From Myxococcus stipitatus DSM 14675 (lineage in GTDB: Bacteria; Myxococcota; Myxococcia; Myxococcales; Myxococcaceae): a stretch of 64,000 bases of DNA. A program made the translations under genes and the position numbers. The stretch covers positions 4,526,001-4,590,000 of the forward strand of contig NC_020126.1 in the NCBI RefSeq assembly GCF_000331735.1, in the 5' to 3' direction. The first letter of the stretch is position 1; the number at the start of each line of letters is the position of its first letter. Positions 34,601 through 42,099 of this stretch are shown one piece after another. Below the pieces are notes generated by a model that had not been told where the DNA came from, ran no database searches, and was given only the letters and a program-made list of their open reading frames with translations.

Positions 34601-36071
34601 GCGTGTGCGCCACATCCGCCAGCGAGAGCTCCGGATGCGACTCCAGGTGCTGCGCGAGCCGCGCGGTGGCGCTGTCGAGCGCCGTGTGGCTGCGCGCGGA
34701 GAGGACCAGCAGCTCCCACGGCCGACCCGCGGCTGAGGGCTGAGCGGCGGGAGCCTCTTCCAGGATGACGTGGGCGTTGGTGCCGCCGATGCCGAACGAG
34801 CTGACGCCCGCACGGCGAGGCGTCCGTCCCCGCGCCCACGGCTGGAGCGTGGTGTTCACGAAGAAGGGGCCGCTGTCGAAGTCGATCTGCGGGTTGGGGG
34901 ATTCGAAGTGGAGGCTGGGCGGGAGCTGCTGGTGCTTCATCGCCAGGATGGCCTTCAGCAGGCTCGCGCTTCCGGCCGCCGCGTCCAGGTGGCCCACGTT
35001 CGTCTTCACGGAGCCGATGGGCACCGTGCGGCGCCCCAGGCTCTTTCCACCGAACGCCTTGGTCAGCGCGCGCAGCTCGATGGGGTCTCCCAGCGCGGTG
35101 CCCGTGCCGTGCGTCTCCACGTAGGAGATGGAGTCGGCGGAGACCTCCGCGGCGGCGAGCGCGTCCTTGATGACGGTGGCCTGGCCCTGCACGCTGGGCG
35201 CGGTGAAGCTGGCCTTCACGGCGCCGTCGTTGTTGATGGCGGAGCCCTTGATGACGGCGTGGATGGTGTCGCCATCCTCGAGCGCGTCCTCCAGGCGCTT
35301 GAGGACCACGAGCCCGATGCCGCTGCCGAAGATGGTGCCCGCCGCCTTCGCGTCGAACGCGCGGCAGTGGCCATCCGGCGAGGCGATGCCGCCGTACTGG
35401 TACAGGTAGCCGACCTTCTGCGGGACGTTGATGGCCACGCCGCCCGCGACGGCCATCCGGCACTCATCCGCGAGCAGGGCCTGTCCCGCCAGGTGCAGCG
35501 CGACCAGCGCCGTGGAGCACGCGGTGTGGACCGAGTACGCGGGCCCGCGTAGGTTGAGCCGGTGCGCCGCGCGCGTGGTGAGGAAGGCCAGGTCGTTGCC
35601 CAGGCCAATCTCGAAGGGGTCCAGTCCCCCGACGGCAGCAGGGTTGGAGAAGAGGTTGAAGAGGTACGTGTCCGTGCGAGCGCCGGCGTAGACGCCGATG
35701 CGACCCTTGAAGCGCTCGGCGTCGTAGCCCGCGTGCTCCAGGGCCTCCACCGCGCACTCCAGGAAGACGCGCTGCTGTGGGTCCATCACCTCCGCTTCCT
35801 TGGGGGTGACGCCGAAGTAGCCCGCGTCGAAGAGGTCCGCGTCCTCGAGGATGGCGGCGGCCTTCACGTAGTTGGGGTCCGAGCGGATCGCCGCCGTGTC
35901 GAGCGCGCTGGGCTCCAGGTCCTCGTCCGTGAGGAACTGGATGGACTCCACGCCGTCCTTCAGGTTGCGCCAGAACGCTTCCAGGTCCTTCGCCCCCGGG
36001 AACCGCCCCGCCATGCCGATGACAGCAATCTCCAGACCCGTGGTGTCCGTGTCGGACGAATCCGTGGCCAT
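31695..36071 (-). CDS. PKS 3: KS-AT(inactive)-KR-ACP
   Basis: Type I polyketide synthase module of 1458 aa. I prefer ATG 36071, with GGAG six bases upstream, over the in-frame TTG at 36095. KS is complete: Cys about 185 in HTACSTALV, His in THGTGTALGDP and in KTNVGHLDAA. The AT region is short and lacks the nucleophile: the usual GHSxGE motif reads GEGLGAW (about residue 622, near 34190), and the part that should hold the substrate motif is missing. The KR has GGLGGVG and an intact Ser-Tyr-Asn set (SSNAAVLGGLGYLTYASSN). The carrier has LGGHSLL. The N-terminus is short and acidic and may dock to an upstream partner. Its product should pass to C1 of the NRPS. Without a working AT the ACP must be loaded in trans, or no extension occurs. 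Confidence 0.93.
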   Translation of the reverse strand: MATDSSDTDTTGLEIAVIGMAGRFPGAKDLEAFWRNLKDGVESIQFLTDEDLEPSALDTAAIRSDPNYVKAAAILEDADLFDAGYFGVTPKEAEVMDPQQRVFLECAVEALEHAGYDAERFKGRIGVYAGARTDTYLFNLFSNPAAVGGLDPFEIGLGNDLAFLTTRAAHRLNLRGPAYSVHTACSTALVALHLAGQALLADECRMAVAGGVAINVPQKVGYLYQYGGIASPDGHCRAFDAKAAGTIFGSGIGLVVLKRLEDALEDGDTIHAVIKGSAINNDGAVKASFTAPSVQGQATVIKDALAAAEVSADSISYVETHGTGTALGDPIELRALTKAFGGKSLGRRTVPIGSVKTNVGHLDAAAGSASLLKAILAMKHQQLPPSLHFESPNPQIDFDSGPFFVNTTLQPWARGRTPRRAGVSSFGIGGTNAHVILEEAPAAQPSAAGRPWELLVLSARSHTALDSATARLAQHLESHPELSLADVAHTLQVGRKAHAHRRVVVARDTRDAVRVLRMAEPRRVLSGTHETSNRPVSFLFSDAGVATSLEALYRAEPAFRDEVDRCAKLLQPRLGADLRAVLYPEDGGRPARAGAVDAAARFVEPYALARLWMSWGIHPETLLGEGLGAWIAACLAGVLPLEEALNLTLARSEGRTAMPEAASLKAPEVPLYLAATGALVTAAEALRAETWRDAASPAPRMDDALRELMKEPTRVVLAMCAPGALVESARTHAGTAGTRALRTCVPASGDNPPALVAMLETLGQLWLDGVEVDWEAVNEGRERRRVPLPTYPFERQRYWVPPAARVEASQAQGQVPQGKLVDMADWFHTPTWQRTAPIALDRKALAERRCWVVFVDGLGVGEALCRRLEDSGQDVVRIRQGSAFMRDAARRYALDPRVRGDYATLWKDLADQELSPSVVVHLWSLGASGAGRTGPELFRDVQDLGYYSLLHLGQALATGDASRPVRLEVVTDRLANVAGESTALPEKATLLGPCKVIPQEQEHVSTRCIDLVAPEPRSAGVEQLAERLLSELSQRSKDAVVAWRGNLRFAQALSPLRLEPSGDAPAPLREQGVYLITGGLGGVGLMLADHLARTFKARLALLGRTAMPAPTEWDGYLATHAKDDAMAQRILRVRELEKAGAQVMVVHADVANAEQLEAAVAQVEARFGALNGVLHCAGVTHGSSLYNPLTDIGRSESETQFGPKVYGTYALEKVLSRRAADFVLLFSSNAAVLGGLGYLTYASSNLFMDAFAQARAGHTGTRWVSASWDPWPEETKHTNVRTSMDQYAMTPREGAEAVQRLVTLGVDGHVVVATGDLAQRWRLWIQRDTSKPAQGARTAGKPRRSKTPFVPPASDLEKQLATLWQEILGVDSVGLNDNFFDLGGHSLLATRVAGRLRTQFNFDIPLAKLFEAATVAALAKLVADHQSSLEDAASQAALDELANLSDEEIEAELARRSQ

Positions 36072-36091
36072 GCTCTTCTCCGAAATCCCGC

Positions 36092-37390
36092 TCAAGTGTC
36101 GACCTTCCTCGCCCTTTGCTGCTTCAGCGCGCTCCTGCGGCGCTGGCGCCGTTCCTCGTCTTCTGTCTCTTCCGGGGCCTCGGGCCCTTCGCTCGCTGGC
36201 GAGGCCAGTCCCACTCGACGGACCAGGTCCTCGATGAGGTGACGTGCCTTCGCCGCGCCGTGCTCCGCGCGCAGTTGCTCACCCACGCGCGCCGCGGAGG
36301 CCCTGGGCTCCTCGTGGCTCAGCGCCGCGCCGAGTGCCTGCGCGAGCCGCTCCACGCTCAGCTCACCGATGGGGACCGCCGCTCCGCCGCAGCGGAGCTC
36401 CTGGACGACCTCGCCCCAGGTGAACTGGTCATACGTGTGCGGCACCACGACCTGCGGAACCCCCGCGCGGAACGCCGCGCCCGTGGTGCCCGCGCCGCCG
36501 TGGTGCACCACGCACGACACGCGCGAGAAGAGCCACGAGTGAGGCACCTGTCCCACGACGCGCACCGTGGAGGGGAGGGCGCGCTGGCCCAGTCCACTCC
36601 ACCCTTGCTGGATGAGGGCCCGTCGTCCCGCGCGCACCGTGGCGTCGACCAACGTGTTCGTCAGCGCGACCGGGTCGCCGTGGGTCATGCTGCCGAAGGT
36701 GATGCAGACCGGGGCCTCGCCCTCCGCGAGGAACGCCGCCAGGTCCGCGTCGGGCGTGAAGGCCGGCTCCTCGAGCAGGCAGTACCCCACGGTGTGGTGG
36801 TGCGGCGGGAGGTCCGCCGCGGGCGGCCGCACGTGGCGGCTCAGCGCCGTGAGCACGAGCTGCGGTGAGAGCCCATCCACCAGCGGGTTGTCGAGCGGCG
36901 GCAGGCGCAGGGACTCGCGCAGGGGGTTGACCAGTCCTCGCACGGCGGCCTGGAACGCGGGGCCACCGCCGCCACTGCCGCTGTGCTCCACGAGCACCGT
37001 CACGAAGGGGACGTGTGTCAGGTCGTGCACCATGCGCGCGGCCGGCTGGACGCGTCCGCTGATGAGCACGTCCGCGCCCCGGCACGCGGCGCGAAGGTCC
37101 TCCAGCATGCGCGGGAGGGACTCCACGAGCGGCTGGAAGAGCTGGAGCATCCCGCTGGCGTCGTGGATGACGTCGGGGCTGCCCATCATCGCCTGCGTGA
37201 TTCCGCTCTGGGCCGCTCGCAGGTCCGGGCCCACGGGCAGGAACTCGAGGCCATGCTGCTCCGCGAGCGAACGGTACGACGGCGCGGCGGCGAGCACGGG
37301 GTGATGCCCGTGCCGACGCAGCTCGACGGCCAGCGCCACGAAGGGCTGGACGTCTCCGAGCGTGCCGAAGTTGGTGAGGATGGCGCGCAT
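36092..37390 (-). CDS. GT1-family glycosyltransferase with a docking-like tail
   Basis: 432-aa glycosyltransferase of the GT1/MGT type (macrolide and sterol glycosyltransferase relatives), which transfers sugar from a nucleotide donor. The N-terminus has the FGTLGDVQPF acceptor-domain motif and residues 296-303 read HHGGAGTT, the donor-binding signature. The ATG shares one base with the stop of PKS 2 (TGATG), with GGAGGAAGG about eight bases upstream, so translation should be coupled. The next PKS starts 20 bases downstream. The last 35-40 residues are not typical of the family: an acidic stretch, then basic RRQRRRSALKQQRARK. The hexamer QQRARK also ends the starter NRPS, and PKS 2 ends with a similar basic helix. 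The acceptor is unknown; the position suggests sugar is added to the growing or finished lipopeptide. Confidence 0.93.
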   Translation of the reverse strand: MRAILTNFGTLGDVQPFVALAVELRRHGHHPVLAAAPSYRSLAEQHGLEFLPVGPDLRAAQSGITQAMMGSPDVIHDASGMLQLFQPLVESLPRMLEDLRAACRGADVLISGRVQPAARMVHDLTHVPFVTVLVEHSGSGGGGPAFQAAVRGLVNPLRESLRLPPLDNPLVDGLSPQLVLTALSRHVRPPAADLPPHHHTVGYCLLEEPAFTPDADLAAFLAEGEAPVCITFGSMTHGDPVALTNTLVDATVRAGRRALIQQGWSGLGQRALPSTVRVVGQVPHSWLFSRVSCVVHHGGAGTTGAAFRAGVPQVVVPHTYDQFTWGEVVQELRCGGAAVPIGELSVERLAQALGAALSHEEPRASAARVGEQLRAEHGAAKARHLIEDLVRRVGLASPASEGPEAPEETEDEERRQRRRSALKQQRARKVDT

Positions 37391-37392
37391 CA
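37388..37392 (-). promoter_or_regulatory. TGATG stop-start overlap, PKS 2 to glycosyltransferase
   Basis: The TGA of PKS 2 (37392-37390) and ATG of the glycosyltransferase (37390-37388) share one base. A strong GGAGGAAGG lies inside the end of PKS 2. This indicates coupled translation. Confidence 0.85.
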
Positions 37393-40300
37393 GCTGCCTT
37401 CCTCCGCGTCCTCATCCTCCGCGCGCCGGCGCGAGCGCTGACGCTGGAGGTTCTGCTTGCGGCGCTGGACGGTGGACTCGCGCTCGTCCGCTTCGCCCTG
37501 CGCCGCGCCCGGGTTCGCGTCGGGCGGCTGAATCAGCGCCGCCAGCGCCTTCACGGTGACGCCTTCGTAGAGGCTGGACGCGGGCACGCTGAGGTTGAGC
37601 CGACGCTTGAGCTGGTCGGTGAGCTGAACCGCGACGAGCGAGTCGCCGCCCAGCTCGAAGAAGTTGTCCTGGATGCCGATGGGCGTCACGCCCAGCATCT
37701 GCTGCCAGAGGTCCGCGAGCAGCCGCTCCAGCTCCGTCGTGGGCGCCACATAGGCACTGCGAAGGTTCGACGGACGGGGGTGCAGCGGACGCGCCACGAC
37801 CTCCGCTTGCGCGGGCAACGGCTGCGGCGGTGCTTGTCGCGCCTTCACGTCATGCGTGGAGATGACCAGCCACGGCCCGGCCGCGTGCGCGAGCATGCGG
37901 TCCAGGACCTCCGCGCCTTGCTCGGGCGCGACGGCGAGTCGGTCGATGGCCTCGCCGCGTGCCCCCAGGTGCGCGCCGTAGTCCTCCACTCGCACCACGT
38001 CCCAGCCCACGCTCGTCCAGCGCCGGCCCGCTCGGGTCGCCGCTTGTGCGAAGGCGTCCTGCCAGGCGCTCGCGGCGGTGTGCGCGACGGTGGAGATGCC
38101 GCCCAGCACCGCGGAGATGGACGACGCCACCACGCGGAAGTCCAGGGGGCGATCCCCGAGCACGGTGTCGAGCAGCGCCAGGCCGCGGACGCGAGGGTCG
38201 AAGTGCCACGCCGTCTCGTCCGGCCCTGTCTCGGAGACGAGGCGGGCGACCTTCTGTCGCGGCAGCCACGCCGCATGCACCACGCCGTGGAGCGCGCCCC
38301 ATCGCGTGACAGTCGAGTCCACGGCCGCGCGAAGGGCCTCCTCGTTCGTGAGGTCGACGGAGACGACGTGGACCTCCGCGCCCATCGCCTCGAGCTCACG
38401 CGCGCGGCGGATGCGCTGGGCCTGGTCCTCGCCCGCGTCGGGCGTGGACACCGGTGCGTCCCAGGCGTCACGGGCGGGGAAGCCCACGGGCTCCAGGCAC
38501 ACGAGCTTCGCACCCGGGGACAGCTTCGCGAGCGCCCTCGCGTTCATGGCTCCGACACCTCCGAGGCCATGCACGAGCAGATAGACGCCGCCCGCGCGCG
38601 CGGTCGGATGCGGCGCGGGAGCTTCGGGCAGCGGCAGCGATTCCAGGACCGGGACCCAGCGGTGGGCTCCACGCAGCGCCACCACCGCCTCGCGAGGCGC
38701 GGCGCGCAGCTCGGTGCGGAGCGCCTGGAGGCTCGCGGGCGACAGTCGAACCCCGGCCTCCGTCACCACATCCACGTGGTGGAAGCGCAGGTGGGGGTGC
38801 TCCTGCGGGATGACGCGGCAGGGGCCGAGCACCGTCGCCTTGTCGGCGGAGAGGACCTCGTCACCGGTGACGTCGTGGACGTGGTTGGAGACCACGAAGA
38901 CGGTGCAGGGGCGCTCGGGAGTGAGCTCGACGAGGACGCGCGAGAGGGCCACGAGCGTGTGGTAGCCGCTGGCCTGGGTCTGCGCGAAGGACGCGGACGG
39001 CTCCGCGGTGAGGCTCCACAGATGCAGCACCGCGTCCGGGAGTCGGCCTGACTCGCGCAGCGTGGTCACCAGCTCGCGCAGGTCCGCCTGGGAGCCGGGC
39101 GCCATGGTGAAGTCCGTGTCGTTGTGGCGCTGGAACCCGGTTCCGGGCTTCACACGCACCACCCCCTGCTCAGCGCCGGGCTCGGGAGCCAGGAGCGAGT
39201 CGGCGGTCGACGCCGCATCCTCGAACACCAGCCACACGCGCGGACCCGGAGACTTGGAGGTGCTCGCGGGGGCGAGCGGCGCGCGCTTCCAGGAGGGCGC
39301 GTGGAACCAGTTCTCCAGCGGGGCCTGCGCTTCGGGCGCTGGGAGGCTCTCGGACGTAGCCGGGGCGACGGTGGCTCCACCGCGCGGGCTCTGCTCCTCG
39401 GGCTCCACCCAGAAGCGCTGCCGCTCGAAGGGGTAGGTCGGGAGCGGGAGGCGCTGGCGCCGCTCGTCGCCGTGGAAGCTCCGCCAGTCGATGTTGACGC
39501 CCGCGAGCCACAGGTTGCCCAGCGTCGTGTACGCGAGCGGCGGCGTGCCGTCGGCGACGGTGTCCTGGGGCATCGGCATGGAGCCGAGGACGGGGCGCGA
39601 AGGCGTGGACGCCGGATGACGCCGCGCCAGACGGCTGAGCACCTGACCCGGCCCCGCCTCCAACAGGACGCGCTTGGGGTCGGAGAGCAGGGCGTGCAAG
39701 CCATCCGCGAAGCGCACCGCGCCGCGCAGGTGCTGCGCCCAGTACCGAGGGCTCGTCGCCTGCTCGGTGGTGATCCACGTCCCCGTCACGTTGGAGATGA
39801 AGGGGAGGGTGGGGGGACGCAAGGGCATGGCCGCCGCTCGCGCCGTGAAGGCGTCGAGGATGGGGTCCATCATCGAGGAGTGGAACGCATGCGACGTGAC
39901 GAGCACGTGGCAACGCACACCCGACTCCTCGAGCTGCCGACGCAGTCGCTCGATCGCCTCCGTGGGCCCGGAGGCGACGCACTGCATGGGGGCGTTCACC
40001 GCCGCGAGGCTCAGCTCGGTGCCGAGCGAAGGCCGCAGCTCCTCCTCGCTGAGGGGCACCGCGAGCATGGAGCCCGCGGGGAGGGACTGCATCAGCCGGC
40101 CCCGCGCCGCCACGAGCTGAAGCGCGTGTTCCAGCGTGAAGACCCCCGCGAGGCAGGCGGCCACGTATTCGCCAATGCTGTGCCCCAGCATGGCGGCGGG
40201 CTTCACGCCCCACGACATCCAGAGGCACGCGGTCGCGTACTCGAGCGTGAAGAGCGCGGGCTGGGTGAGCTCCGTGCGCGCCAGCGCCTTCTCGTTCTCC

Positions 40301-42078
40301 GCGGCGTCACCCGACCTCGGGTACAGCACGTCGCGCAGATCCTTGCCGCCGAGGTGCGGCTTGAGCAGCTCCGCGCACCGGTCCACCTCCGCGCGGAACA
40401 CGGGCTCCGCGTCGTAGAGCGCGCGACCCATGCCCACGTGCTGCGAGCCCTGGCCAGGGAAGAGGAACGCCACGGGGCGCTCCACGCCGTCCTCCGTCGC
40501 GGTGTGCACGCGAGGGCTGTCCGGCTGGGAGAGCACCGCCACCGCGTCGCTCACGCCTCGCGCGAGGACGAAGCGGCGCTGGCCGAAGCGCTGACGTCCC
40601 ACCTGGAGCGTCCACGCCACGTCCGCGAGGGCCTTGTCGGAGGTGCCCTCGAGCGCCCTCGCCAGGCGGCCCGTGCTGGACTCCAGCGCGGACGACGTGC
40701 GCGCCGACAGCGGGAGGAGCTGCCACGCGCGCCGCGAAGGAGCGCTGTCGGCCGCGCGCGGCGGCTGCTCCAGGACGACGTGCGCGTTGGTGCCACCGAC
40801 GCCGAAGGAGCTGACGCCCGCGCGCCGGGGCAGCGCGCTCGTGGGCCAGGGCTTGAGCGTCGCGTTGACGTAGAAGGGGCTGCCGTCGAAGTCGATGGCC
40901 GGGTTGGGCCGCTCGTAGTGGAGGCTGGGCGGCAGCTCACCGTGCTTCAACGCGAGGGCCGTCTTGATGAGGCCGGTGATGCCCGCAGCCGCGTCCAGGT
41001 GACCGACGTTGCCCTTCACCGAGCCGAGCGCGCAGAAGCGCCTGCGCTGGGTGCTGGAGCGGAAGGCCCGCGTGAGCGCCTCCACCTCGATGGGGTCCCC
41101 CAGCGGCGTCGCGGTGCCGTGGGCCTCCACGTAGCCGATGGTGTCCGCATCCACGCCGGCCGCGGCGAGCGCCTCGGCGACGACCTGGGCCTGTCCCTCC
41201 ACGCCCGGCGCCGTGTAGCCCGCCTTGAGCGAGCCATCGTTGTTGATGGCCGAGCCCTTGATGACCGCGTGTACGGTGTCGCCGTCGCGCACGGCGGCCC
41301 GCAGCTTCTTGAGCACCACCACGCCCGCGCCGCTGCCGAACAGCGTGCCTCGGGCCTTCGCGTCGAACGGGCGGCAGCGCCCGTCCGGGGACGCCATGCC
41401 GCCCTCCACGTGGCGGTAGCCGTTGAGGAAGCTCACGTTGACGGACGCGCCACCCGCGAGCGCGATGTCACACTCCCCATTGAGCAGGCTCTGGCAGGCC
41501 TGGTGCACGGCGACCAGCGACGTCGAGCACGCGCTCTGCACGGCGTGACTCGCGCCGCGGAGGTTCAGCTTGTACGAGACGCGCGTGGCCAGGAAGTCCG
41601 TGCCGTTGCCGATGTTGACCTGCACGGGCTCCACGGAGCCCAGCACGCGAGGATTCCTCGCCAGGTTCATCAGCAAGTAGGTGTTGAGCGTGGCGCCGCC
41701 GTACACGGAGATGGCGCCGGAGTAGTCCCGAGGCGAATAGCCCGCGTGCTCCAGGGCCTCCCAGCAGATCTCCAGGAAGACCCGGTGCTGGGGGTCGGTC
41801 AGCTCCGCCTCGCGAGGGGGCATGTCGAAGAACGCGGCATCGAAGGACTCGGGCTCCGGGAACACCGCGGAGGCGCGCACGAAGTCGGGGTCCTCGACCT
41901 GCTCTTTCGACGCGCCCGCGGCGCGACACTCCTCGGGTGAGAGGAACCGGATGGATTCCACGCCGCCCCGGACGTTGCTCCAGAGCTCCGCCGTGTCCCG
42001 AGCACCCGGGAAACGCCCTGACATGCCGATGATGGCGAGGTCTGCGTCGTCGATGTCTGGAGTCTGCTTCTCGTCCAC
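37390..42078 (-). CDS. PKS 2: KS-AT-KR(inactive)-ACP
   Basis: Type I PKS module of 1562 aa. Start is GTG 42078 with AAGGAG eight bases upstream; a nearby ATG is out of frame. KS is intact (QSACSTSLVA). The AT has GHSIGEY and the malonyl-type SHAFHS motif. The KR keeps the GLGGVG cofactor loop but the catalytic Tyr position reads His (TVAHTAASAW, residue about 1333), so the beta-keto group is probably not reduced. The carrier has LGGDSL. The C-terminus is a charged tail (RRKQNLQRQRSRRR then acidic), like those of the neighbouring proteins and probably for docking. It lies 21 bases after PKS 1 and overlaps the glycosyltransferase by one base. Confidence 0.94.
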   Translation of the reverse strand: MDEKQTPDIDDADLAIIGMSGRFPGARDTAELWSNVRGGVESIRFLSPEECRAAGASKEQVEDPDFVRASAVFPEPESFDAAFFDMPPREAELTDPQHRVFLEICWEALEHAGYSPRDYSGAISVYGGATLNTYLLMNLARNPRVLGSVEPVQVNIGNGTDFLATRVSYKLNLRGASHAVQSACSTSLVAVHQACQSLLNGECDIALAGGASVNVSFLNGYRHVEGGMASPDGRCRPFDAKARGTLFGSGAGVVVLKKLRAAVRDGDTVHAVIKGSAINNDGSLKAGYTAPGVEGQAQVVAEALAAAGVDADTIGYVEAHGTATPLGDPIEVEALTRAFRSSTQRRRFCALGSVKGNVGHLDAAAGITGLIKTALALKHGELPPSLHYERPNPAIDFDGSPFYVNATLKPWPTSALPRRAGVSSFGVGGTNAHVVLEQPPRAADSAPSRRAWQLLPLSARTSSALESSTGRLARALEGTSDKALADVAWTLQVGRQRFGQRRFVLARGVSDAVAVLSQPDSPRVHTATEDGVERPVAFLFPGQGSQHVGMGRALYDAEPVFRAEVDRCAELLKPHLGGKDLRDVLYPRSGDAAENEKALARTELTQPALFTLEYATACLWMSWGVKPAAMLGHSIGEYVAACLAGVFTLEHALQLVAARGRLMQSLPAGSMLAVPLSEEELRPSLGTELSLAAVNAPMQCVASGPTEAIERLRRQLEESGVRCHVLVTSHAFHSSMMDPILDAFTARAAAMPLRPPTLPFISNVTGTWITTEQATSPRYWAQHLRGAVRFADGLHALLSDPKRVLLEAGPGQVLSRLARRHPASTPSRPVLGSMPMPQDTVADGTPPLAYTTLGNLWLAGVNIDWRSFHGDERRQRLPLPTYPFERQRFWVEPEEQSPRGGATVAPATSESLPAPEAQAPLENWFHAPSWKRAPLAPASTSKSPGPRVWLVFEDAASTADSLLAPEPGAEQGVVRVKPGTGFQRHNDTDFTMAPGSQADLRELVTTLRESGRLPDAVLHLWSLTAEPSASFAQTQASGYHTLVALSRVLVELTPERPCTVFVVSNHVHDVTGDEVLSADKATVLGPCRVIPQEHPHLRFHHVDVVTEAGVRLSPASLQALRTELRAAPREAVVALRGAHRWVPVLESLPLPEAPAPHPTARAGGVYLLVHGLGGVGAMNARALAKLSPGAKLVCLEPVGFPARDAWDAPVSTPDAGEDQAQRIRRARELEAMGAEVHVVSVDLTNEEALRAAVDSTVTRWGALHGVVHAAWLPRQKVARLVSETGPDETAWHFDPRVRGLALLDTVLGDRPLDFRVVASSISAVLGGISTVAHTAASAWQDAFAQAATRAGRRWTSVGWDVVRVEDYGAHLGARGEAIDRLAVAPEQGAEVLDRMLAHAAGPWLVISTHDVKARQAPPQPLPAQAEVVARPLHPRPSNLRSAYVAPTTELERLLADLWQQMLGVTPIGIQDNFFELGGDSLVAVQLTDQLKRRLNLSVPASSLYEGVTVKALAALIQPPDANPGAAQGEADERESTVQRRKQNLQRQRSRRRAEDEDAEEGS

Positions 42079-42099
42079 GTCATCTGCTCCTTCGGTGCA

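Noticed and set aside
31653-34736. Plus-strand open frame of 1027 codons
   Set aside because: Antisense to PKS 3; a codon-bias shadow.
39124-41940. Plus-strand open frame of 938 codons
   Set aside because: Antisense to PKS 2 KS and AT domains, which are clearly real.
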